Shown here piece by piece: positions 8,569 to 16,293 of a DNA stretch of 20,862 nt. A model generated the notes under the pieces. It was given only the letters and a program-made list of their open reading frames with translations, was not told the DNA's origin and ran no database searches. The translations under genes were made by a program, and so were the position numbers. Numbering within the stretch: the first letter of the stretch is position 1; the number at the start of each line of letters is the position of its first letter. The stretch is from Acinetobacter sp. (GTDB lineage: Bacteria; Pseudomonadota; Gammaproteobacteria; Pseudomonadales; Moraxellaceae), in assembly GCA_030152605.1 (NCBI GenBank), contig JASLJB010000242.1, positions 1 through 20,862 of the forward strand, read 5' to 3'.

Positions 8569-9261
8569 TCACTGACTTACTGGCTTCTCCGCCTTGGCCA
8601 AACACGGCGAACTTTGACGACGATAATCCCCACCCCAAGTACGATAGCCCGCCACATCAATATGCAGACTATGTCCGGGATAAATCCCCAAGCCCATATT
8701 TAACGCCTTGCCGGACTTATGCCAGAAAGCACACAACTGCTGCTCAATCTGTTGATACGCTGCATCGCTATATGGCTTTTGCTGTGCATTTAAAACCTTA
8801 AAATCAACCGCGTGATTTTGCATATGCTTACTCAGCTTGGCCCCATGAATACATGTATTCATCTCATCACTACGAAAGGTGGAAATAATCCGATAATGCG
8901 CATAGATACCTTGGCTTTGAAAACGCTCCACCAACTTTAAACTCGGAATAATATTCGGCCATAGTGCTTTGGGTGGCACTGAAAAACGTAAAGGCTCACA
9001 TTGTTTTGGCATGCGGTGCCCGTTATAACTGAGGCTAAATAAACTCAAAGGTTGTTTAACCCGCAGCGCCACATAACGCGGATAGTCATCGACCCCGTTC
9101 GCTTCTTGCTGACTGTGCCAAGTTTGAAACTGCTCCTGCACCGTCTTGGACACAAGCTGCTGTTGATCCACCACCGCAGCAGCCTGATCCTGGGGTTGAG
9201 GCTGACAGCCTGCCATACACAGCAGGCTGATCAACGCTAAACAATATCCATATTTCATCAT
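8569..9261 (-). CDS. Lipoprotein with M15-type (D-Ala-D-Ala carboxypeptidase-like) domain
   Basis: Probably a periplasmic, lipid-anchored peptidoglycan peptidase. The lipobox is CMAGC with lipidated C19. A Gln-rich linker follows, then a domain (about 85-220) with the M15 metal-site pattern: S-K-H146-x6-D153 (as in SxHxxGxAxD), and H200-I-D202 near the end. A FRS (R130) corresponds to the GxRS element of that family. Cysteines 88, 137, 177 and 220 could form two disulfides. Peptidases of this group trim D-Ala from stem peptides or cross-links. The ATG at 9259-9261 or the next codon is the start; no clear ribosome binding site is visible. A degenerate paralogue lies 340 bp upstream on the same strand. 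The next gene downstream is cpaA, but a 157-bp gap makes a joint operon uncertain. Confidence 0.8.
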   Translation of the reverse strand: MMKYGYCLALISLLCMAGCQPQPQDQAAAVVDQQQLVSKTVQEQFQTWHSQQEANGVDDYPRYVALRVKQPLSLFSLSYNGHRMPKQCEPLRFSVPPKALWPNIIPSLKLVERFQSQGIYAHYRIISTFRSDEMNTCIHGAKLSKHMQNHAVDFKVLNAQQKPYSDAAYQQIEQQLCAFWHKSGKALNMGLGIYPGHSLHIDVAGYRTWGGDYRRQSSPCLAKAEKPVSQ

Positions 9262-9299
9262 CGGCGTTTTATCGTTTTCTTAATTGTAGTTCCAAGGTT

Positions 9300-9407
9300 T
9301 CAGCGCATTTTAAAAAATTCAGCCCCCTGCGCATGCAGTTGGCTGTTTAAATAGGCTTCTGATTTATTTAGGTATTGTTGTTGACTCATCTGGTGTTGGC
9401 TGTGCAT
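9300..9407 (-). CDS. Small ORF (35 aa) with good ribosome binding site, unknown
   Basis: An ATG at 9405-9407 has a perfect AAGGAG 10 nt upstream and reads 35 codons to a TGA. The product is hydrophilic, Gln-rich and helical in character (MSQQQYLNKSEAYLNSQLHA lies inside it), without membrane segment or signal peptide. It sits alone in the 342-bp gap between the two M15-type genes, on their strand, 39 nt before the start of the intact one, so it might be co-transcribed with it. I do not recognise a family. The strong ribosome binding site and sensible composition are the only evidence that it is translated. Confidence 0.4.
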   Translation of the reverse strand: MHSQHQMSQQQYLNKSEAYLNSQLHAQGAEFFKMR

Positions 9408-9527
9408 AAGACTTCGGCTCCTTGCTGCGCGATGTCCGTAGTGTAGCCATCATCATAAACAAATTAAAATAATTAATACATATCAAACCAATAACTTATT
9501 TTTATCATTCCAATAGTCTTCCAGCGT

Positions 9528-9555
9528 CATAGGCGCAATCCCAGCGAAGCCTATG
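9528..9555. repeat. Inverted repeat, 7-bp arms
   Basis: CATAGGC, 14 nt, GCCTATG lies 49 nt downstream of the stop of the degenerate M15 paralogue (minus strand). There is no T-run, so at best it is a weak transcript end. Nothing else is evident in the gap down to the 35-aa ORF except AT-rich DNA. Confidence 0.3.
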
Positions 9556-9603
9556 GTAAAGATGAGCGTCTAGCGTTGCTGCTCGATCTATATAGACAAC
9601 AGC

Positions 9604-10503
9604 TTAAGAGGCGACTGCTTTCTGAAAAGTCTTGGCATGACTTTCTGGATGCATCACGGCATGACACTCCACGTCGCTGAAAGGACTTTTACCCCAACTC
9701 TGATAGGCATTGCGATTGAGATGTAGGATCTGATCGGGATACAAGGCCATGCCCATACGATAATGCTTGCCTTCGAGTTTCCAAAACTGACATAAGTGCT
9801 TGAGCATGCTGCTGGAAAATGGCTGACCGTCTCGCCCCGGTGGTGAAACTTTTAAATACACGCCTGCACTCAATAAATGTGTCGAATGATCTCGATGCCG
9901 CAAAGGTGGCGCCACACAACGATCGGGATCAAAACCGCGCACAGCAATGACTTGATAATGCGCAATCATGCCTTGGGCATGTAACTTCTCTAACAGTTGT
10001 AGACTCAGTGCTATCGGTTTCCAGTGTTGCTTTTCAGGCAGATCAAAACGCAATTGCTCACAGTATTGTGGCAATGCCGCAGCATATTGTGTCAGTACAA
10101 ATAAACTCGGTGTATGTTTGAGGTGCTGCTGCATATAGCGTTGATAGGCGGCCAATTGTTTGGGATCTTGTTGTTGTAACCATTGTTTAAATGCCACGGC
10201 GTCTTGATCTGGGCTGCTGACTTTCGCCACGGACTTGATCTGCGCAAGTTCCAAATGCGTCTGACCCAATCTGTTGGATGCTGGATGAGTTAAATCCGTT
10301 GCATTGGATGATGGCGGCGCCTGCTGTGCTGATGAAACAGGAAGCTGTTGTAAAGTTGCAATCACACTGGGTTGTGGCTGTGGCACTTGAAGCTGTGCAG
10401 CCTGAACCGGTTGTGCCAGGCTGGGTTTGAGTAAGGTCATCTGAAATAGACTCAGCAAGAGCAGCTGCTGGGGATAAGGCATGCTATGAGTTTTAGTTTT
10501 CAT
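9604..10503 (-). CDS. Exported paralogue of the M15-type lipoprotein with degraded metal site
   Basis: The C-terminal domain (about 145-282) aligns along its length with the neighbouring M15-type lipoprotein: YCEQLRF matches QCEPLRF, LCQFW matches LCAFW, and NAYQSWG matches AGYRTWG. All four cysteines (148, 196, 238, 280) are kept. The active site is not: the first metal His (H209) remains in STH, but the ligand Asp is Tyr216. The HID triplet reads H261-L-N263, and the FRS element has become VRG. It is therefore probably not a peptidase but a binding or scaffold protein, or a relic under altered selection. The N-terminus has a signal peptide (about 1-30, after SLA), with no lipobox, and an extra Gln/Pro/Ser-rich region of about 100 residues. 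The reading frame is intact over 299 aa. Confidence 0.75.
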   Translation of the reverse strand: MKTKTHSMPYPQQLLLLSLFQMTLLKPSLAQPVQAAQLQVPQPQPSVIATLQQLPVSSAQQAPPSSNATDLTHPASNRLGQTHLELAQIKSVAKVSSPDQDAVAFKQWLQQQDPKQLAAYQRYMQQHLKHTPSLFVLTQYAAALPQYCEQLRFDLPEKQHWKPIALSLQLLEKLHAQGMIAHYQVIAVRGFDPDRCVAPPLRHRDHSTHLLSAGVYLKVSPPGRDGQPFSSSMLKHLCQFWKLEGKHYRMGMALYPDQILHLNRNAYQSWGKSPFSDVECHAVMHPESHAKTFQKAVAS

Positions 10504-10775
10504 GCGTATTCAGGCTGTGGAAGGAAACATTATTTTAAATTACACACCCAACCAAACCACTAAACAATTGTTATGCCATGTTACTGAGTGCATCAGCTAT
10601 TGTGTTGCATGTTTTAGGGTCTGTCTAGCGCAGCACCAACTTACAAAAATATCTGCTTGCCAAATTTACTTCATGCGCAAAAATTCGTTTAATTATCCAC
10701 TAAATCATGATGCTTTTTTTATTCGCGTCGATTGGGTCTATTCAGATCAGTGCCCTTCGCACACAGGAACGATGC

Positions 10776-12422
10776 ATGAGTAAAGAACCACGTTTGCTCG
10801 AACCCGCCCCGAATTGGACGGCAGAGGAACGTCCGACCCTGCCCGGCTCACCGGCTGCAATCAACCATCCACAGCACAAACGGATTTTATATTTTGTGAT
10901 TGGGGTGTTTATTGCGATTTCGGGCAGCTTGAGCAATGGCTTTATCACCGCCAACTTGCCCTTGATCCAAGGCGAATACGGCCTGACCCCGAGTGAAGCC
11001 GCATGGATTCCTGCGGTCTATGTGATGGCCAATGTCAGTTCCAACCTGATCCTGTTTAAGGCACGGCAACAGTATGGGCTGCGGCTGTTTTCCGAGATTG
11101 GTCTGGTGATCTTTATCGCTGTGCTGATCCTGCATCTGATGGTGCATACCTTTCACATGGCACTGTTTGTGCGCTTTGTCAGTGGACTGGTGGCCGCCCC
11201 ACTCAGCTCTTTGGGCATGTACTACATCATGCAAGCCTTTCAAAAAGTGCACTTTGGTAAAGGCATCTATCTGGCACTCGGTTTTCAACAACTCGGGGTG
11301 CCCTTGGCTTGGGTGATTTCCCCGAGTTTGGTCGATGTCAATGATTGGTCGATCCTATATACCTTTGAACTGGGTCTGGCGCTGTGTTGTTTGGCGATGG
11401 TGGTGTCGCTGAAACTGCCGCGCAGTCTACGCATTGCCGTGTTTGAGAAACAAGACTTTTTGACCTTTGCTCTATTGGCGCCTGGCTTTGCCTGCCTGTG
11501 TATCGTACTGACCCAAGGCCCGATCCTGTGGTGGTTTGACAGTCCCAAGCTCGGCTATCTGCTGGTGGCAGGCTTTAGTTTGGTGGTTTTAGGACTCTGC
11601 TATGAGCATTTTCGGGTCAATCCGCTGATCTTGACCCGTTGGATTGGCACGGCATCGGTGCTGAACTTTATCTTTGCGGCATTGGCGATCCGCTTTCTGA
11701 TGTCCGAACAAAGCTATGCCGCGGTCAACTTCCTTAAAACCATGGGCATGGGACCGGATCAGTTTGTGCCCTTATATGCAGTGATCTTGGTCGGGATTAC
11801 CGCAGGCACCTTACTGAGTGCTGTGACCTATTCACGTGAACGGATTTTTCTGCATCTACTGTTTGCTGAGTTGTTGATCCTGATCGCCTGTGGCTTGGAC
11901 TATCAACTGACCAGTGATGTACGCCCAGCCAATTTTTATCTGAGTCAGTTTTTGGTCGGTGTGGCAGGCGGTGCTTTTATTGGGCCATTGCTGTTAACCG
12001 GGATGATCAGTGCCTTACAAAAAGGTCCGACACATATCATCACCTTTATCGTGCTGTTTTCTGCGACGCAAAACTTTGGTGGCTTGATTGGCAATGCCTT
12101 TTTCTCCACCTACCAACAACATCGAACTCAAGTCTATAAAATGGAAATGATCGATCAAGTCGCACCGAACCAAGCCTTGGTCACACAACGCTTGCAGACT
12201 CATCAGGCTGCGACGCATAGCACACTGCAAGATCCTGCATTGGCACATAACCAAGCCATGCGCAGCTTAAATCAAAGCATTACTCGCGAAGCACAAGTCC
12301 GTGCTTATAATGATGTGATTGCTTTAAATGGAATATTTGCTTTATTTTTATTGTTCTGGGGCACAATGAATATTTTCTGGAGTCGTTATAAACTTCGCAA
12401 AACCCAAGCCAACAGCCCCTAA
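10776..12422 (+). CDS. MFS drug exporter, DHA2/EmrB-like family
   Basis: Proton-coupled multidrug or metabolite exporter of the inner membrane with about 14 hydrophobic segments (548 aa). It resembles EmrB partners of tripartite efflux: a cytoplasmic N-tail of about 35 residues, first helix with GFITANLPLIQGEYG, a second segment with AAWIPAVYVMANVSSNLI, and a final extracytoplasmic loop (about 455-520, with HQAATHS) before the last helix. The motif A region (FKARQQYGLRLF) lacks the usual GxLaDrxGrkxxl form. The ATG at 10776 has AGGA 7 nt upstream; the open frame upstream to 10707 is discarded for lack of that site. The adaptor gene starts 48 nt downstream, so the two form an operon that would work with an outer-membrane TolC-like channel encoded elsewhere. 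No regulator gene is adjacent. Confidence 0.9.
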   Translation: MSKEPRLLEPAPNWTAEERPTLPGSPAAINHPQHKRILYFVIGVFIAISGSLSNGFITANLPLIQGEYGLTPSEAAWIPAVYVMANVSSNLILFKARQQYGLRLFSEIGLVIFIAVLILHLMVHTFHMALFVRFVSGLVAAPLSSLGMYYIMQAFQKVHFGKGIYLALGFQQLGVPLAWVISPSLVDVNDWSILYTFELGLALCCLAMVVSLKLPRSLRIAVFEKQDFLTFALLAPGFACLCIVLTQGPILWWFDSPKLGYLLVAGFSLVVLGLCYEHFRVNPLILTRWIGTASVLNFIFAALAIRFLMSEQSYAAVNFLKTMGMGPDQFVPLYAVILVGITAGTLLSAVTYSRERIFLHLLFAELLILIACGLDYQLTSDVRPANFYLSQFLVGVAGGAFIGPLLLTGMISALQKGPTHIITFIVLFSATQNFGGLIGNAFFSTYQQHRTQVYKMEMIDQVAPNQALVTQRLQTHQAATHSTLQDPALAHNQAMRSLNQSITREAQVRAYNDVIALNGIFALFLLFWGTMNIFWSRYKLRKTQANSP

Positions 12423-12470
12423 TACTTTACAACTTGATCAAATACATATTGCCCAGAGATTAAAAGCATC

Positions 12471-13658
12471 ATGTCAGAGCAGCAACCATCTCCCACGCCT
12501 CACAACACCGACAGCGTCTCTGATCGGGCCGCTGGCAATGCATCGAATAATACTCAAACAGCCGATACGGATACAGCTCCAAAAGTGTCATTGTCTGCAC
12601 CGCCGTCAAGTAAGTTGATCAGCACCCCAAAGCGGGTCTTGTTGTTGATGGCGTTGGTGTTGTTATTGGGCATCACGATTATCTTGTGGGCGTGGCGGAT
12701 TGGTCCTTTTCATACCGCACTGGAAAAAACCGATAATAGCTATATCAAGGGCAAAACCACCCTGCTGTCTTCACAGATTAATGGTTATGTGCAAACGGTT
12801 GAAGTCAAAGACTTTGATCAGGTCAAACAAGGTCAAGTCCTGATGCACATTGATGCAACACCCTATAATCAAAAAGTCAGCCAAGCCCAATCTGGACTCG
12901 AACAGGCCAAAAACAATTTGGCCAATCAGAGCCAGACCATCGCACAACGCCAAGCAGACATTGCTGCGGCACAGGCCAAAGTTGAACAGGCACAAGCAGC
13001 CGATCATCTAGCACTGGCACAACTACAACGCTATCAACAGTTAGGTGACAGTGGTGCTGCAGCGCGGGCGGAACAAGATAAAGCACGGGCCGATCGGCAA
13101 AATACCGTGGCACTGCTCAAGCAAGCACAAGCCAATCTCCAAGTCGCGCAACAGGCACACAAAACAGCACAAGTGGCAGCAACAGGACTTCAAGCCCAAG
13201 TCAGCAGTGCCCAAGCGCTACTTGATCAAGCTCAAACCACCAAAAACTATAGTACGATTATCGCCCCGATGGATGGTCAACTGGGCGAAGTCACTCCACG
13301 CATCGGGCAATATGTTGCGGCGGGGACGCAGTTGTTGTATCTGATCCCAAAACAGACTTGGGTCATCGCCAACTTCAAGGAAACTCAAATCGCCGACATA
13401 CGCATCGGACAATCCGCATGGTTTAGCGTAGATGCGCTTAAGCATCAAAAGTTTAGTGGTCGTGTCGATCAGATTTCACCTGCTGCAGGCTCGGAGTTTA
13501 GTGTGCTTAAACCGGACAATGCCACCGGCAACTTTACCAAGGTGGTGCAACGCATCGCGGTGCGTATCAGCATTGATCCAGATCAGCCTGAACTAGATAA
13601 ACTACGCCCCGGCATGTCCGTGGTGACGACGGTTGACACTCAATCCACCCCAAGATGA
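12471..13658 (+). CDS. HlyD/EmrA-family periplasmic adaptor of the efflux pump
   Basis: Membrane-fusion protein linking the preceding MFS exporter to an outer-membrane channel. A disordered cytoplasmic tail of about 50 residues rich in Ser, Thr, Ala and Asp leads to one membrane helix (about 55-75). A split lipoyl domain starts TDNSYIKGKTTLLSSQINGY. A long Ala/Gln-rich alpha-helical hairpin (about 128-250) follows, then the second lipoyl half (IIAPMDGQLGEVTPRIGQYV) and a beta-barrel with PKQTWVIANFKETQ. It ends with the RPGMSVVTTVDT strand. The length (395 aa) is typical of EmrA-type adaptors. Only a weak AGAG precedes the ATG, so translation may rely partly on coupling with the exporter gene 48 nt upstream. 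Confidence 0.92.
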   Translation: MSEQQPSPTPHNTDSVSDRAAGNASNNTQTADTDTAPKVSLSAPPSSKLISTPKRVLLLMALVLLLGITIILWAWRIGPFHTALEKTDNSYIKGKTTLLSSQINGYVQTVEVKDFDQVKQGQVLMHIDATPYNQKVSQAQSGLEQAKNNLANQSQTIAQRQADIAAAQAKVEQAQAADHLALAQLQRYQQLGDSGAAARAEQDKARADRQNTVALLKQAQANLQVAQQAHKTAQVAATGLQAQVSSAQALLDQAQTTKNYSTIIAPMDGQLGEVTPRIGQYVAAGTQLLYLIPKQTWVIANFKETQIADIRIGQSAWFSVDALKHQKFSGRVDQISPAAGSEFSVLKPDNATGNFTKVVQRIAVRISIDPDQPELDKLRPGMSVVTTVDTQSTPR

Positions 13659-13767
13659 CAATATCCATGCCATCTATGCCCTAAGCCGATGCAAGACCTC
13701 ATCGCAGAGTTTAAAACGGCAATACATCGAGATACGCAGATCAAACCACCTTTTGAGTGTAACAACC

Positions 13768-14664
13768 ATGAATACAATGCTGCAGCGCTTTGACGCCATT
13801 CGCCAACAGATCACGGATCAAACACTGCTGCTCGATACAGACCTGAGCGTCACAGTGAGGCGTCTGGATCAGATTCATCCGCAGATCTCAGGCAATAAGT
13901 TCTTTAAACTCAAATACAACTTGATCGAGGCACGTCGACTCGGCTATCGCCAGATCCTGACCTTTGGCGGCGCCTACTCCAACCATATCGCCGCCACGGC
14001 CTATGCGGCACAACTGTTTGGTTTTGAAAGCATCGGTATTATTCGTGGGGAAGAATTGGCAAACCATACGCTCAATCCAACCCTGAGCACGGCCACGCAA
14101 CATGGCATGCAACTGCAATTTGTCAGTCGCGCGGTATATCGACAAAAGCATCTACCTGACTATTTGGCGCAGTTACAACAACAGTATCCGAATGCCTATA
14201 TCCTGCCTGAGGGCGGTAGCAATCACTTGGCGGTGTTGGGCTGTCAAGAAATCCTCTGCCCCCAAGATCAACATGACTTTGATGTGATCTGCGCTGCCGT
14301 AGGCACAGGAGGCACCTTAGCCGGCATCATTACAGCGAGTATGCCGCAGCAACAGCTATTGGGTTTTTCAGCACTGAAGGGAGATTTTCTCACCCAAGCC
14401 GTGCAGCAGCATCTACATCGCCTTGATCCCCAAGACAATTGGCAGATCATCGATGACTACTGCTGTGGTGGCTATGCCAAAACTACGCCGGAGTTACTGA
14501 AATTTATCGATCAATTTGAACAACGCCACGCAATTCCTTTAGAGCCGATTTATACCGGGAAAATGCTGTATGGCGTGATGGATCTGATCTCAAAACAATA
14601 CTTTAAAGCCGGCACGCGGATCTTGGTGATTCACTCGGGTGGGTTGCAGGGGAAGTTTGAGTAG
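13768..14664 (+). CDS. PLP-dependent ACC deaminase/D-cysteine desulfhydrase family enzyme
   Basis: Fold-type II pyridoxal-phosphate enzyme that breaks small amino acids such as D-cysteine (to pyruvate, sulfide and ammonia) or ACC; the true substrate is not decidable here. The PLP lysine is K44 in SGNKFFKLKY. The nearby FGGAYSNH (67-73) matches the family's substrate-binding SNH. The phosphate-binding loop is GTGGTLAGI, and the chain ends HSGGLQGKFE, as expected. At 298 aa it is a little shorter than DcyD (about 328). The ATG at 13768 has GAGTG 8 nt upstream. The frame is open back to 13633 inside the adaptor gene, but that stretch has no family similarity. It is the last core gene before the AT-rich accessory region; a toxin-like remnant overlaps its last codons on the other strand. 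Confidence 0.88.
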   Translation: MNTMLQRFDAIRQQITDQTLLLDTDLSVTVRRLDQIHPQISGNKFFKLKYNLIEARRLGYRQILTFGGAYSNHIAATAYAAQLFGFESIGIIRGEELANHTLNPTLSTATQHGMQLQFVSRAVYRQKHLPDYLAQLQQQYPNAYILPEGGSNHLAVLGCQEILCPQDQHDFDVICAAVGTGGTLAGIITASMPQQQLLGFSALKGDFLTQAVQQHLHRLDPQDNWQIIDDYCCGGYAKTTPELLKFIDQFEQRHAIPLEPIYTGKMLYGVMDLISKQYFKAGTRILVIHSGGLQGKFE

Positions 14665-14829
14665 ATCGCTTAATTTTCTGTCTTCGATTGAAGTTAAATG
14701 GTCGAGCATCAGTTTGTTAGGTAAATTCGTAAGTTTCATTATTTTAGACAACGTGAGCCTCCACTCTAACCCCAACAATGGGGATTTATGGCTCAGTTTA
14801 AATTTCAGGTTATCATCCAACAGAGCCAA
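14659..14829 (-). pseudogene. Possible C-terminal remnant of a MazF/PemK-type toxin
   Basis: A minus-strand reading from 14829 contains a segment (about 14763-14659) ending LPNKLMLDHLTSIEDRKLSD. This aligns residue class by residue class with the last helix of MazF/NdoA-type endoribonucleases (pattern S-x-hh-hh-[DE]-x-h-x-[TS]-I-x-x-x-x-L-[ST]-[DE]-x-h). The preceding EWRLTL could be the strand before it. The N-terminal half of a MazF is absent: upstream there is a stop and then the accessory gene at 14862. Downstream the frame runs antisense into the PLP-enzyme gene without the proper end. I judge this a truncated relic at the edge of the island. Similarity is by eye only. Confidence 0.35.
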
Positions 14830-14861
14830 TCATCTCAACAAATGTAGTAAACACGAACGAA

Positions 14862-15590
14862 CTAATTTAATTCAATTTTATTAACTTTATTCTCTTGATC
14901 GGTATAAGTTAAAACTCCCTTATCATCAATAGAGTAATCTTCTCCGAGTTCTATAACACTATCATTCCTGGGTACTAATTTCCTTAAATAATGCAAGTCA
15001 ATTTCATCAAAGTAGGATGAAATTAGAGCATATTTTAACTGCCCTTTAATTTCAATAAATCGTATAGCATCAACAGGAGTATTTAGTTTATCCAAAAATT
15101 TCAATAATTCAGGATATTTTTCTTCAATTTCTTGCTTTGAATAACTATGATCATCTAATTCCCTCAAGTTATCACATTCTTTTTTTGAATTATTTTTAAG
15201 ACAATTCATAAAATAGGATGACGAATTAGGTATTTTTATAGTTTTTACTGGTTTTTTTAACGTGAGTACCTCATTCCCCGAAATCACATTATAAAATTCA
15301 GCCAATTTCACTTCTTTTATTTTATCTTTATAGGGAATATATACCGCACGGCTTTCATTTGTTGTAATTACAACCCATTTATTTTTACCAGCCGGTAAGA
15401 AATAGAAACTTTGATCTACTTCACCATCATTTTCAACACTTCCACTCACATCTAAAGAATAAGTATTAGGCATTATATTTTTGGGTTTTTTATAGTTGAC
15501 AATATACAACCCCAATTCGCCACCCTTACACCTGTTATGGAAATTTATTTTTTTATTCTCAGTATTTATATATAACTGCTTCTCCATCAT
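14862..15590 (-). CDS. Fused two-domain putative immunity protein (242 aa; second array copy)
   Basis: Residues about 1-105 match the C-terminal part of the 187-aa protein at 19511-20074: YFLPAGKNKWVVITTNESRA against FTFLPAGEHRWVVLTNGERS, both after a GEVDQ/GEINQ turn. Residues about 115-242 match the 160-aa exported protein at 19011-19493: SSSYFMNCLKNNSKKECDN against SEDYFNCLDKQSTETCLAQ, and ELGEDYSIDDKGVL against KLGDYYSIDKNFIL. Here the two are one chain, and the second domain has lost its signal peptide. The apparent ATG pair at 15590 has no ribosome binding site. The true gene probably began with the lipoprotein start at 15961, and frameshifts now break it up. The function is unknown. 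Its position behind a lysozyme tip suggests immunity or lysozyme inhibition, which is inference. Confidence 0.6.
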   Translation of the reverse strand: MMEKQLYINTENKKINFHNRCKGGELGLYIVNYKKPKNIMPNTYSLDVSGSVENDGEVDQSFYFLPAGKNKWVVITTNESRAVYIPYKDKIKEVKLAEFYNVISGNEVLTLKKPVKTIKIPNSSSYFMNCLKNNSKKECDNLRELDDHSYSKQEIEEKYPELLKFLDKLNTPVDAIRFIEIKGQLKYALISSYFDEIDLHYLRKLVPRNDSVIELGEDYSIDDKGVLTYTDQENKVNKIELN

Positions 15591-15608
15591 AACACTGAGT
15601 ATCCTTAG

Positions 15609-15860
15609 TCACAGAACAATATATTTATTTTCAAGAGAGTTAAAATTAAAATAATCATTTTCAATTCTTTCAATCTCCTGACTTGCCATATTCTTAATAC
15701 AACTTATGTCATTTCCTCTACAATTTTTCTGAATTTTCACTTCAATATAATTCTTTTCATAGTTAAGTTCTTTTCTTGCTTCAGAATTATGAGTTTCAAA
15801 TATACTATTCAAACTAGAATAATATTGACTCATTAATTTATATTCTGATATTTCTTCCAA
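15609..15860 (-). pseudogene. Middle fragment of the second-copy lipoprotein
   Basis: An 83-codon open stretch whose YKLMSQYYSSLNSIF matches YKLMGQYLKILTDIF of the first copy. The Cys pair KNCRGNDISCIKNM matches KKCKKNDHHCIEMM. It is in the same frame as the 242-aa segment, but a TGA at 15609-15611 intervenes. Aligned with the first copy, one base is missing near 15614, where CCT in the first copy is CT here. About four bases are extra near 15566-15575, in a TATATA run. Between the two points the shifted frame encodes VTKDTQCYDGEA, the clear counterpart of VSKDNECYENKA. The upstream lipoprotein start is in yet another frame. There is no plausible start of its own beyond a TTG. Confidence 0.65.
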
Positions 15861-15865
15861 TGAGC

Positions 15866-15961
15866 CTAACGTTTTTTCATTATTTTTTCAAATTTATTTA
15901 CTTGAGCTTTCCCATCGCAACCAGACAAAATTGCTATCAATGCTAAAGAATAGATTCTCAT
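15866..15961 (-). CDS. Lipoprotein signal peptide fragment (31 aa), N-terminus of the second-copy protein
   Basis: The ATG at 15959-15961 is preceded by GAGGAG, and its first base pairs overlap the stop of the lysozyme tip (ATGA). The product MRIYSLALIAILSGCDGKAQ has a perfect lipobox (LSGC, C15), then runs 16 residues to a TAG. Just before the stop it crosses an A6 tract (15872-15877). Shifting by -1 there continues into TLGSLEEISEYKLMSQYY and the 83-codon stretch. As it stands it encodes only an anchor peptide. Originally it was surely the export signal of the protein now split at 15860 and 15590. Confidence 0.6.
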   Translation of the reverse strand: MRIYSLALIAILSGCDGKAQVNKFEKIMKKR

Positions 15962-16192
15962 AGTATCTCCTCATGAGTATCTTTATTAATATAAACCATC
16001 TCAGTGAACATTTTACACTCCAATTTCCTACGAACAACCGACCCATTAAAAACTTCAGCTCAGGACTTAGCAATATTCAAAATTTTCTTGGTACTCTAAA
16101 TAAATATTAATAGTTTATAAACTTTCATAAGCTTAGATAGTAATGTAGCATTAAAACCAAGAGCAAGAAGTGTATAAAAACACATTTGTTTA
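15958..16192 (-). pseudogene. Decayed GH24 lysozyme C-terminal tip (second copy)
   Basis: Two reading segments match the lysozyme tip at 20320-20568. The first (about 16185-16100) reads FYTLLALGFNATLLSK against FDALVILSFNIPLLSK. The second (about 16090-15958) reads KILNIAKS, then an in-frame TGA at 16060-16062 where the other copy has Gly, then AEVFNGSVVRRKLECKMFTE against GEVFRGLVIRRELEYKMFTE. It ends at a TGA overlapping the lipoprotein ATG. At least one frameshift and one nonsense codon make it non-functional. The catalytic part of the lysozyme is absent. Confidence 0.75.
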
Positions 16193-16293
16193 GACTTTAA
16201 AATAAAAATCACAACAAAATCAAATAATTATAAATCCACCTAGTTGTGTCGTATAACAAAAACTTAGGTCAACCTTGTCTATAAAACTATATT

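Noticed and set aside
10502..10783. Open plus-strand frame of 93 codons between the degenerate M15 gene and the MFS exporter
   Set aside because: No ribosome binding site, unnatural composition (Cys-rich, mixed), and it overlaps the start of the exporter; this stretch is better seen as the divergent promoter region.
11285..11548. Long antisense frames opposite the MFS exporter, the adaptor, metG and the photolyase
   Set aside because: They are shadows of well-supported genes; their composition follows the codon pattern of the opposite strand.
13633..13767. N-terminal extension of the PLP enzyme
   Set aside because: It overlaps the adaptor gene, has no family similarity, and the ATG at 13768 has a ribosome binding site and gives the expected family N-terminus.
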